A program made the position numbers and the translations under genes. Positions 44,041 through 51,793 of a DNA stretch of 64,000 nucleotides are shown in pieces. Under the pieces are notes generated by a model. The model had not been told where the DNA came from, made no database searches, and saw only the letters and a list, made by a program, of their open reading frames with translations. Position 1 is the stretch's first letter. Every line of letters starts with the position of its first letter. The stretch covers positions 1 through 64,000 of the forward strand of contig JAFYPQ010000031.1 in the NCBI GenBank assembly GCA_017559955.1. Reading direction: 5' to 3'. This DNA is from Bacteroidales bacterium (GTDB lineage Bacteria; Bacteroidota; Bacteroidia; Bacteroidales; G3-4614).

Positions 44041-45792
44041 ATGGCTATATTACCTCCTAAAATTAAGGATATTTTTACTGAATGTGAGAGCTTTAAGTTT
44101 TCGCAAAAGCCGGTTGTCGGGGTGAGTACCAACAGAACAGAGGGTACTTCAAGGGTGGCAGACGCATACATAAACTCCATCATTAACGCAGGTGGTGTGC
44201 CTTTGATGATTCCGGGATTTGCAAACCTGCAACTACTACCCCAGATTGCCGATTTGTGCGACGCTATTTTGCTTACAGGTGGCGGTGATATTTCGCCCGA
44301 TTTGTTAGGAGAAGAGGCTCTGCCCGAAGTAGGGACTCCTTGCGAGGAACGAGACCGTCAAGAGATAGCCTTGGCATATATTGCCATGCAACGTCAAATT
44401 CCGCTGTTGGGTATTTGTCGAGGGCATCAGGTTATTAACGTAACTTGCGGAGGTAAAAACTACCAGGATATTGCCAAACAACACAGCTCGACTCCTCTCA
44501 ACCACTCGCAAGAGGAGGCAAGAAATGTTGCTACTCACGAGGTTAAGGTTGTTAAAGATACTCTGCTCGCTAAGATTTTGGAAGAGGAGAGTGTTATGAC
44601 TAACTCGTTTCATCATCAGGCTATTAAGGAGGTTGCTGAGGGCTTTATTGCCAATGCCTCTACCATTGATAGTGTAAACGAGGGTATTGAAAAACCTTTT
44701 TATCCCATTTTGGGAGTGCAGTGGCATCCCGAACCTATGGCTGCAGAGATGAACAAAAAACAGCTTGCCATTTTTGAATGGCTTGTAAATGAAGCTGCCA
44801 TATACAAAAGGGCCAAGAAGTTTCATAAAACCGAATTGTCGATAGACTCTCATTGCGATACCCCTATGTTTTTTGACGAAGGGGTAAACATTGCCGACAA
44901 CGACGAGAGGGTGCAGACCAATATTCCTAAAATGGTAAATGGAGGTTTGGACGCTTCGTGTATGGTGGCTTACATTAAACAAGAGAGTCGCTCGGTGGAG
45001 GGCTTGAATAAGGCTGTCGAGAAATGCAAAGGGATTATAAATACCCTTATAAACCAAATCGAGGCGTCGAAAAGTGCCATTCAGGTTCGCAGCCATGAGG
45101 ACCTTTTAAAGGCTAAAAGATGCGGTAAAAAGGGGATTTTCATAGGTATTGAAAACGGCTACGGCATTGGTAAAGATATTTCGCTTTTAAAATATTATAA
45201 AGAGTTGGGAGTCATATATCTGACTCTATGCCACAACGGCGATAACGATATTTGCGACTCGGCGAAAGGTAACCACGAACATAATGGTTTGAGCGATTTT
45301 GGCAAAGAGGTTGTTAAGGAGCTAAACCGCTTGGGGATTATGGTGGATTTGTCGCACGCCGGAGACAAATCGTTTTATGACGCTTTGGAACTGAGCAAAA
45401 GCCCTATTATTGCTTCGCACTCATCGTGCAGGGCTATCTGCAATCATCCCCGTAATTTGACGGACGAACAGATTGTGGCTCTTGCCCGTAAAGGCGGCGT
45501 AATGCAGATTTGCATTTACGACCACTTTTTAAACAACGACGGGGCGGCTTCGGTTAAAACGATTGCCGACCACATTGACCACGTTGTTAATCTTGTGGGA
45601 GTGGATTATGTCGGTATCGGTACCGACTTTGACGGTGGCGGTGGTGTTCCGGGTTGCAACGGCGTGAACGAAATCATAAACCTCACTTGCGAACTTATTC
45701 GCAGAGGATATGGCGACGGAGACCTTAAAAAAATATGGGGCGAAAATTTCTTGCGTGTTTTAGACGAGGTAAAAAAAGTTGCAAATTTTTAA
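44041..45792 (+). CDS. C26 amidotransferase-M19 dipeptidase fusion
   Basis: A 583-aa cytoplasmic two-domain enzyme. The N-terminal half (about 22-255) is a class I glutamine-amidotransferase/gamma-glutamyl hydrolase (peptidase C26, PuuD-like) domain with Cys126 in LGICRGHQ and the pair His229/Glu231 in QWHPEP. The C-terminal half (about 265-580) is a membrane-dipeptidase (M19) domain: DSHCDTP, IGIENGYG, DLSHAG, ASHSSCRAI and GIGTDFDG supply the zinc ligands. Both sites look intact. Together they may remove gamma-glutamyl groups and split dipeptides. There is no signal peptide. The next gene starts within a few bases of its stop. Confidence 0.9.
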   Translation: MAILPPKIKDIFTECESFKFSQKPVVGVSTNRTEGTSRVADAYINSIINAGGVPLMIPGFANLQLLPQIADLCDAILLTGGGDISPDLLGEEALPEVGTPCEERDRQEIALAYIAMQRQIPLLGICRGHQVINVTCGGKNYQDIAKQHSSTPLNHSQEEARNVATHEVKVVKDTLLAKILEEESVMTNSFHHQAIKEVAEGFIANASTIDSVNEGIEKPFYPILGVQWHPEPMAAEMNKKQLAIFEWLVNEAAIYKRAKKFHKTELSIDSHCDTPMFFDEGVNIADNDERVQTNIPKMVNGGLDASCMVAYIKQESRSVEGLNKAVEKCKGIINTLINQIEASKSAIQVRSHEDLLKAKRCGKKGIFIGIENGYGIGKDISLLKYYKELGVIYLTLCHNGDNDICDSAKGNHEHNGLSDFGKEVVKELNRLGIMVDLSHAGDKSFYDALELSKSPIIASHSSCRAICNHPRNLTDEQIVALARKGGVMQICIYDHFLNNDGAASVKTIADHIDHVVNLVGVDYVGIGTDFDGGGGVPGCNGVNEIINLTCELIRRGYGDGDLKKIWGENFLRVLDEVKKVANF

Positions 45793-45796
45793 TCTT

Positions 45797-46777
45797 ATGA
45801 TGAACAAATTATATATTGTTTTTGTTATTATTTGTTTGGGCTTTTGTTGTTGCAAACAAAAAACGGTGGAGGCAAAAGAACAAAAGAGTTCTGTTTCGGC
45901 TCCTCAATTTGTTGCCGACAGTGCATATGCTTATACTCAAAGCCAGTTGGACTTCGGTTATAGAATTCCTGGGACTAAGGCTCACAATGAGTGTGCTATG
46001 TTTTTAGCAGAGAAGCTTCGTAGTTTTGGAGCAGATACTCTCCTTCAACGAGGTAAGGTTATGGCATACGATGGCAGCTATTTGAATATTACCAATATTA
46101 TTGGTAGCTTTGCACCTGAAAAACAACGTCGTATATTACTGTTTGCCCATTGGGACAGCAGACCTTATGCCGACCACGACCCCGATAAGAGGAACCACAG
46201 AAAGCCTGTCACAGGTGCTGACGATGGTGCTGCTTCGGTTGCAGTTCTACTGGAGATTGCAAGACAAATCGGTTTGCAAAGCACTAATGTGGGTATTGAT
46301 GTAATATTCTTTGATGCAGAGGATTACGGTACTCCATATTTTTATGAAGGCGAGCCAAAAGTGGAACACGATTGGGCTTTAGGTTCGCAATTCTGGGCAA
46401 CGAATCCTCACATAATGGGTTACAAAGCCGAATATGGTATTTTGCTTGATATGGTTAGTGGCAAAGCGAGTTCATTCCCTATTGAACAGGTTTCGAAACA
46501 CTTTGCTCCACATATCGTGAAAAAGGTTTGGGACAAAGCCGAGAGTTTGGGCTATGGTAATATTTTTCCAAAGAGCAATGGCGGAAGTGTTATTGATGAC
46601 CACTTCTATATTAATATGTATGGTATCCCATGTGTGGATATTATTGCTTACCATCCAAACACTGCTACTGGCTTTCCGCCTCATTGGCACACTGTAAATG
46701 ACGATATGAGTAATATCGACAAAAACAACATGAAGGCTGTAGGACAGACTGTTTTGGAGGTTATTTATAATGAATAG
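45797..46777 (+). CDS. M28-family glutaminyl-peptide cyclotransferase-like lipoprotein
   Basis: A 326-aa protein with a lipoprotein-like signal (IVFVIICLGFCCC), so probably periplasmic or membrane-bound. The M28 fold is marked by LLFAHWDSRPYAD, VTGADDGAASVAVLLEIAR, IDVIFFDAEDYG and HWHTVNDD, giving His/Asp/Glu/Asp zinc ligands. The closest group is glutaminyl cyclase, which turns N-terminal Gln into pyroglutamate; in Bacteroidetes this occurs on many exported proteins, whose mature N-terminus is Gln. Start 45797 or 45800 is chosen because an upstream TTG overlaps the previous gene. Confidence 0.88.
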   Translation: MMNKLYIVFVIICLGFCCCKQKTVEAKEQKSSVSAPQFVADSAYAYTQSQLDFGYRIPGTKAHNECAMFLAEKLRSFGADTLLQRGKVMAYDGSYLNITNIIGSFAPEKQRRILLFAHWDSRPYADHDPDKRNHRKPVTGADDGAASVAVLLEIARQIGLQSTNVGIDVIFFDAEDYGTPYFYEGEPKVEHDWALGSQFWATNPHIMGYKAEYGILLDMVSGKASSFPIEQVSKHFAPHIVKKVWDKAESLGYGNIFPKSNGGSVIDDHFYINMYGIPCVDIIAYHPNTATGFPPHWHTVNDDMSNIDKNNMKAVGQTVLEVIYNE

Positions 46778-46789
46778 ACTAATTTAGAG

Positions 46790-47218
46790 ATGAAAACAAT
46801 TAACGATATACAAAACGAAATTATTGACGAATTCGATGGTTTTGAGGATTGGATGGATAAGTATTCATTGATTATGGATATGGCTTCATCTCTTGAACCT
46901 CTTGAAGAGGAGTATAAAAACGACAGTAATTTAATTGAGGGGTGCCAAAGCAGAGTGTGGCTGCAAGCTGACTTTGTAGATGGTAACATCATTTTTAAAG
47001 GAGATAGCGATGCGCTTATTGTAAAGGGTATTGTGGCTATGCTTATTAATACTCTGTCGGGACACTCGCCAAAAGAGATTTTGGATAGCGACCTCTATTT
47101 TATTGAAAAGATTGGTTTGAAAGAAAATCTTTCACCTACTCGTTCAAACGGCTTGGCTTCGATGGTTAAACAGATGAAGCTCTACGCCTTGGCTTTTGAA
47201 ACAAAAAATAATAATTAA
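46790..47218 (+). CDS. sufE: SufE-like sulfur acceptor
   Basis: A 142-aa cytoplasmic protein of the SufE/CsdE family. It accepts sulfur from the cysteine desulfurase SufS on Cys52 (LIEGCQSRVWL) and passes it to the Fe-S scaffold. KGIVAMLINTLSGHSPKEIL and the C-terminal SPTRSNGLASMVKQMK are also typical. No other suf gene is in the window. It sits 12 bp after the M28 gene, so it is probably co-transcribed. Confidence 0.94.
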   Translation: MKTINDIQNEIIDEFDGFEDWMDKYSLIMDMASSLEPLEEEYKNDSNLIEGCQSRVWLQADFVDGNIIFKGDSDALIVKGIVAMLINTLSGHSPKEILDSDLYFIEKIGLKENLSPTRSNGLASMVKQMKLYALAFETKNNN

Positions 47219-47248
47219 ATATTTTATTAACTTAAAAATCAATTAACT

Positions 47249-49189
47249 ATGTTCAACAATCAACCCAAAGGGCTTTTTGCCCTTGCTCTTGCTAACACCG
47301 GTGAACGTTTTGGTTACTACACTATGTTGGCAGTATTTGCTCTCTTCCTGCGCGAGAACTTTGGTTTGGACGCCGGTGTTGCCGGAGCTATTTACAGTAC
47401 ATTCCTTGGCTTAGTCTATTTAATGCCTCTTATCGGTGGTATAATGGCAGACAAGTTTGGTTTCGGGAAAATGGTTACCATAGGTATTAGTATTATGTTC
47501 CTTGGGTATTTGCTTCTTTCATTCCCTCTTGGTGGCGACACAGTTGCTATGGTTGTAATGTTAGCTGCCTTAATTCTTATAAGTCTTGGTACCGGTCTGT
47601 TTAAAGGAAACCTTCAGGTTATGGTTGGTAACCTTTATGATGATCCTAAATATGCAGATAAACGTGATGCTGCCTTCTCAATCTTCTACATGGCTATCAA
47701 TATTGGTGCTTTGTTTGCTCCTACTGCTGCCGTTGAGATTAAAGACTGGGCTGAGAATAATTTAGGTTATTCATCGAACGATGCTTACCACTTCTCATTT
47801 GCTGTTGCTTGTGCAGCGTTGGTATTATCAATTGCAATTTACTATGTTTTCCGTCCTACTTTCCGCCATGTTGAAGGTGGTGTTCGTAAAGTTGGAGATA
47901 CAAAAGTTGAGAATAATCTTACTCCACAAGAGACTAAATCTCGCGTAATTGCTCTTTGCTTGGTATTTGCTGTTGTTATCTTCTTCTGGATGGCGTTCCA
48001 CCAAAATGGCTTAGCCCTTACATTCTTTGCTAACGAATTTACTTTCCCTATATCGGAGGGTATTCAAAGCTTATCGTTTAATGTTTGGAACTTGGTGGCT
48101 ATCATTGTTGCTGTATATGCTACGTTCTCTGTTTTCCAAAGCAAAAAAGCAAAAGGTAAACTTATTTCAGGTGTTATAGGATCTGCGGCTTTGGCTTTCA
48201 TTGTTTATAATGCAAACCATATATCTGGTAGTGAAAATATCAGTGCTCCTATTTTCCAACAATTTAACCCATTCTATGTAGTTGCATTGACTCCCGTTTC
48301 AATGGCAATATTTGGAGTTCTTGCTAAAAAGGGAAAAGAACCTTCTGCCCCTCGTAAAATTGCATACGGTATGTTAGTTGCTGCTGCAGGTTTTGCTATT
48401 CTTGCTTTTGGTTCAAATGGCCTTAATACTCCCGATGTTCAAGCTGAATATCTTACTAAGGTTAAAGCTGAATCATTTGCTGCTCAATGTGTTGTATATG
48501 CTAATGACAGCACAGCTTTGGCAAAAATTAATGAGAAAAAAGCTGAAGAGATTAAAAAACTTAAAGGAAATAGAGAAACTATCTTTAATGAAGTGTATAA
48601 TATTTCTCAAACCAATCTTTCGGCTATTGCCAATGACATAACAAAGAGTGTTGAGAGTGAAGAGAGTATTAAGATTATCAATAACGCAAAATTATATGCT
48701 GCTAAATTATACTTGTCTTCAGACAGTATAAACACTCGCTTTATTGAGAACGAGAAATTAGCTTATATCGGAACTCTTAAAACTGATAAAGATAAAAATA
48801 TTTTTGACAAAGCTTACGACTCAACATTCAAAACTCTTAATAGTAGTGCCACAGCTAAAATTGAGCCTAAGGTTACAATTGAAGACCCAACTTTCTGCTC
48901 AGCCAACTGGCTTATCTTTACATATCTAATTCTAACATTTGCTGAGTTATTGCTATCTCCTATGGGAATTTCGTTTGTATCGAAAGTGGCTCCTCCGAAA
49001 CTTAAAGGAATGATGATGGGTGGTTGGTTTGTTGCTACTGCTATCGGTAACTGGTTAGTTATGGTTGGTGGATTCCTTTGGGGCAACATTCCTTTGTGGA
49101 TTGTATGGAGTGTATTTATTGCTCTATGCTTAATATCAGCGTTGTTCATGTTTGCTATGATGAAACGCTTGGAGAGTGCTACAAAATAA
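47249..49189 (+). CDS. POT-family proton-coupled oligopeptide transporter with large insert
   Basis: A 646-aa inner-membrane MFS transporter that should import di- and tripeptides with protons. The POT motif appears as ALANTGERFGYYTM (about residues 13-26), and FSIFYMAINIGAL is the second signature. An extra domain of about 150 hydrophilic, helix-rich, Lys/Glu-rich residues (about 392-545) sits between late TM helices, so the protein is longer than standard POTs (about 500). It follows sufE by 30 bp. With the dipeptidase fusion and proteases, it fits a peptide-using lifestyle. Confidence 0.93.
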   Translation: MFNNQPKGLFALALANTGERFGYYTMLAVFALFLRENFGLDAGVAGAIYSTFLGLVYLMPLIGGIMADKFGFGKMVTIGISIMFLGYLLLSFPLGGDTVAMVVMLAALILISLGTGLFKGNLQVMVGNLYDDPKYADKRDAAFSIFYMAINIGALFAPTAAVEIKDWAENNLGYSSNDAYHFSFAVACAALVLSIAIYYVFRPTFRHVEGGVRKVGDTKVENNLTPQETKSRVIALCLVFAVVIFFWMAFHQNGLALTFFANEFTFPISEGIQSLSFNVWNLVAIIVAVYATFSVFQSKKAKGKLISGVIGSAALAFIVYNANHISGSENISAPIFQQFNPFYVVALTPVSMAIFGVLAKKGKEPSAPRKIAYGMLVAAAGFAILAFGSNGLNTPDVQAEYLTKVKAESFAAQCVVYANDSTALAKINEKKAEEIKKLKGNRETIFNEVYNISQTNLSAIANDITKSVESEESIKIINNAKLYAAKLYLSSDSINTRFIENEKLAYIGTLKTDKDKNIFDKAYDSTFKTLNSSATAKIEPKVTIEDPTFCSANWLIFTYLILTFAELLLSPMGISFVSKVAPPKLKGMMMGGWFVATAIGNWLVMVGGFLWGNIPLWIVWSVFIALCLISALFMFAMMKRLESATK

Positions 49190-49216
49190 GAGTTGTTAGT
49201 TTTTAGTTGTTAGTTG
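49190..49216. repeat. AGTTGTTAGTTTTTAG repeat copy
   Basis: AGTTGTTAGTTTTTAGTTGTTAG follows the transporter stop. Related words are at 38181-38196, and in inverted form at 39253-39273, all in intergenic gaps. Confidence 0.45.
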
Positions 49217-49252
49217 TTTGCTATTAATAACAACAAAAAAACATAATTATAA

Positions 49253-49292
49253 AACAATATGGGGTTGCTTTGAAGCAACCCCATATTGTTTT
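49253..49292 (+). terminator. Terminator of the POT transporter transcript
   Basis: AACAATATGGGGTTGCTT and its perfect complement form an 18-bp stem with a two-base gap, followed by TTTT. Confidence 0.93.
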
Positions 49293-49334
49293 TATGAATA
49301 ACAACAAACGGTATTAAATACCCCTATAAAAGAA

Positions 49335-49363
49335 AGAGGTTACTCCTAAATGGAGCAACCTCT
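49335..49363 (-). terminator. Terminator of the HU gene
   Basis: AGAGGTTACTCC and GGAGCAACCTCT pair with one mismatch around TAAAT. On the minus strand the hairpin is followed by TTTCTTTT, as expected of an intrinsic terminator. Confidence 0.75.
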
Positions 49364-49389
49364 TCTTGTAGTTTAATGCTAATGACTGA

Positions 49390-49662
49390 TTATTTTACTT
49401 TCTCAGCAAGCTCAGCACCAGCTTTGAATTTAACTACTTTTTTAGCAGCGATTGTGATAGCCTCTTTAGTTTTAGGATTGATACCTGTTCTCTCGCCTTT
49501 AGCGTTGATTGAGAATGTTCCGAAACCTACTAACGCTACTTTGTCTCCTGCTACAAGAGCCTCTTCAACTGCACCTGTAAATGCCTCTAATGCTTTTTTA
49601 GCATCTGCTTTTGATAAGCCTGCTTTCTCAGCAATAGCATTGATTAATTCTGATTTGTTCAT
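49390..49662 (-). CDS. HU-family DNA-binding protein
   Basis: A 90-aa nucleoid protein that bends and compacts DNA as a dimer. The sequence runs MNKSELINAIAEKAGLSKADAKKALEAF, then VALVGFGTFSINAKGERTGINPKTKEAITIAAKKVVKFKAGAEL, matching HU almost throughout, with the GxNPxT arm tip intact. It has its own promoter and terminator. The window does not show a second HU or IHF gene. Confidence 0.97.
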   Translation of the reverse strand: MNKSELINAIAEKAGLSKADAKKALEAFTGAVEEALVAGDKVALVGFGTFSINAKGERTGINPKTKEAITIAAKKVVKFKAGAELAEKVK

Positions 49663-49726
49663 AAAGCTTTACGTTTTTAAAAATAATTATTTATATTTTG
49701 GAGTAATATCTCTCCTTTAACATCTG

Positions 49727-49756
49727 CAAATATAGATATATAAAATTAATTAGCAA
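49727..49756 (-). promoter_or_regulatory. Promoter of the HU gene
   Basis: Minus-strand TATATTTG (49727-49734) fits the -7 consensus; TTGC (about 49753-49756) lies 19 bp upstream as a -33. The leader is about 60 nt. Confidence 0.65.
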
Positions 49757-49841
49757 TGTTTTAGATGATATTTTTTAAAATTTTTTTTTATTTTTTTCAC
49801 TATGATAATATAGGGCTTTACGTTATAAGAAAAAAAATAGT

Positions 49842-49849
49842 TACTTTTG
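49842..49849 (+). promoter_or_regulatory. -7 element of the rhomboid gene
   Basis: TACTTTTG fits TAnnTTTG. Transcription would begin near 49856, so the TTG at 49847 cannot be the start codon and the ATG at 49877 is used. Confidence 0.6.
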
Positions 49850-49876
49850 TCGTCGCATTTAAAATTTACTTATAAT

Positions 49877-50596
49877 ATGTTTAAAGGAAATTCATTCTTT
49901 TCTTCGATACCTCCCGTTACAAAGAACTTGATTATCATCAATTTCTTATTGTGGTTGGCTTCATTTGTTATACTAAGAAGGTTCGATTTTGACCTTAACA
50001 ACTACTTAGGTCTTCACTATATCACTTCTGACAACTTTAACGTTGCCCAATTTATTACATATATGTTTATGCATGACACAAGTTCAATTGGTCATGTGTT
50101 CTTTAATATGTTCTCGGTATTTATCTTCGGGCGTACCTTAGAGATGGTTTGGGGACCTAAAAGATTTTTATTCTACTACCTTACCACAGGTATTGGTGCA
50201 GGTTTTATTCAAGAGCTCGTTTGGTTCTTGTCGGTTGCAGGAGAGAGTGCTATCCCTATGATCGACCCAATAACAAGTGCCGTTATTGAAATCCCTGTGG
50301 AATATTACACTTCATGGTTCAATACGGTTGGTGCATCGGGGGCTGTATTTGGAATTTTGCTTGCTTTCGGTATGCTGTTCCCAAATGCTCAAATGTTCCT
50401 TATGTTTATTCCTATCCCCATTAAAGCCAAATATTTTGTGGCTTTCTATGGACTTATCGAACTTTTCTTTGGCGTGGCAAGCGTATCGGGGGACAATGTT
50501 GCTCACTTTGCTCACCTCGGAGGTATGTTGTTTGGTTTATTGCTTATCTTATATTGGCGTAAAAAAGGTATAGGAGGCGGAGGACCTTTCTTTTAA
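49877..50596 (+). CDS. Rhomboid-family intramembrane serine protease
   Basis: A 239-aa inner-membrane protein with about six TM helices. The rhomboid dyad is visible as Ser in VGASGAVFG (about residue 157) and His in VAHFAHLGG (about residue 214), and the TM2 segment has the helpful Asn (GHVFFNMFS). It cuts TM helices of substrates inside the membrane. The N-terminus is short, without a cytoplasmic domain. The next gene starts 10 bp after its stop, so the two likely form one transcript. Confidence 0.93.
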   Translation: MFKGNSFFSSIPPVTKNLIIINFLLWLASFVILRRFDFDLNNYLGLHYITSDNFNVAQFITYMFMHDTSSIGHVFFNMFSVFIFGRTLEMVWGPKRFLFYYLTTGIGAGFIQELVWFLSVAGESAIPMIDPITSAVIEIPVEYYTSWFNTVGASGAVFGILLAFGMLFPNAQMFLMFIPIPIKAKYFVAFYGLIELFFGVASVSGDNVAHFAHLGGMLFGLLLILYWRKKGIGGGGPFF

Positions 50597-50606
50597 TATC
50601 TGAAAA

Positions 50607-51713
50607 TTGAAACTTCTAAAACTTATATATAAGTATATAGGAATTATTATTACCTCTATTGCAGGTATTGTTTTAATTCTGTCGGCATATAGCAATCATA
50701 TATCACCAAACGATATGCACTATGCCGTGTATCTCTCTTTGATTTTTCATTTCGTTCTTTGGGCAAACATTGCTATTCTTATATTTTGGGCTGTACAACG
50801 AAACAGAATTGTTTTTATATCGATTGTAGCTCTGCTTATTTCGGGCGGTGCAATATATCGTTATTCTCCCCTTAATGTTTTTGACAACAAATATTGCGGA
50901 GGCGATACTATTAAGGTTATGTCGTTTAATACCTGTATTTTTGCAAAGATGCACCCTCACTCTGACGATAACCCCAACCCAATTGTGGAGTATATAAAGA
51001 GATGTGATGCCGACGTTGTATGTTTACAGGAGTATGCAATAGGAAGGTCGATGAACTCTCTTAAAGAGAAAGAGTTGAATTGTGCTTTTCAAGAACAATA
51101 TCCTTATAAAAAGATTTTCTTAAACGACAACAGCTACTACGAATCGGGATTGGCTTGCCTTTCGAAATATCCCATTGTGGAGTATGATGCCATTATATAC
51201 CCAAAGAGTGCGAATGGTTCTATTTTATACAGCATCGATGTTAAAGGCAAAATAATTAAGTTTGTTGTCAACCATTTAGAGTCAAACAAATTGTCTCAGG
51301 ATGATAGAGGCTTGTTTAATTATGTTACTTCAAATATTGCTAAATCGGACTCGCTGATTAGCGATGTTAAACGACAAATTGTATGGAAGATTGCCAACGC
51401 TTCTCGCAGAAGGGCTAAACAAGCCGATTCGATTGCTTCGTATATCAGAGGGATAGATGATTATATTGTTGTTTGCGGAGATTTTAATGATACTCAACAG
51501 TCATATACTTATAACACTATCAGAGGCGATTTAGATGATGCTTATATCGATAACTGTTTTGGTCCAAACATCACCTATCATGCCGATAAGTTTTTATTTA
51601 GAATAGACCATATTTTATATGGCAAAGGCCTTACTCCCTTAAATACGAAAATTGACAAAAGCATTAAGGCTTCGGACCACTACCCTATTATAACTACCTT
51701 CGAAATTAAGTGA
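50607..51713 (+). CDS. Membrane-anchored endonuclease/exonuclease/phosphatase family protein
   Basis: A 368-aa protein with two or three N-terminal TM helices (about residues 1-95) and a C-terminal EEP domain (about 103-368). The metal-dependent active site is complete: VMSFNTCIF, CLQEY, VNHLES, GDFNDTQQS, RIDHILYG and ASDHYPI. Members cleave phosphodiesters in nucleic acids, lipids or inositol phosphates; the substrate here is unknown. The start is TTG, the only codon that yields the usual hydrophobic N-terminus, directly after the rhomboid gene. Confidence 0.9.
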   Translation: MKLLKLIYKYIGIIITSIAGIVLILSAYSNHISPNDMHYAVYLSLIFHFVLWANIAILIFWAVQRNRIVFISIVALLISGGAIYRYSPLNVFDNKYCGGDTIKVMSFNTCIFAKMHPHSDDNPNPIVEYIKRCDADVVCLQEYAIGRSMNSLKEKELNCAFQEQYPYKKIFLNDNSYYESGLACLSKYPIVEYDAIIYPKSANGSILYSIDVKGKIIKFVVNHLESNKLSQDDRGLFNYVTSNIAKSDSLISDVKRQIVWKIANASRRRAKQADSIASYIRGIDDYIVVCGDFNDTQQSYTYNTIRGDLDDAYIDNCFGPNITYHADKFLFRIDHILYGKGLTPLNTKIDKSIKASDHYPIITTFEIK

Positions 51714-51750
51714 TTAAAATAGTCTGTATAATAAGAAAGAGTTTCTAATT

Positions 51751-51786
51751 CCCCCCTCTCTACCGGAGAGGGGTTAGGGGTGAGGA
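51751..51786. repeat. CCCCTCTC/GAGAGGGG hairpin repeat
   Basis: CCCCTCTC (51753-51760) and GAGAGGGG (51766-51773) form a hairpin around TACCG, followed by TTAGGGGTGAGG. This is a well-known type of intergenic repeat found across many bacteria. It lies between two convergent genes and might also slow transcription, though no T-run follows. Confidence 0.55.
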
Positions 51787-51793
51787 CACTCTT

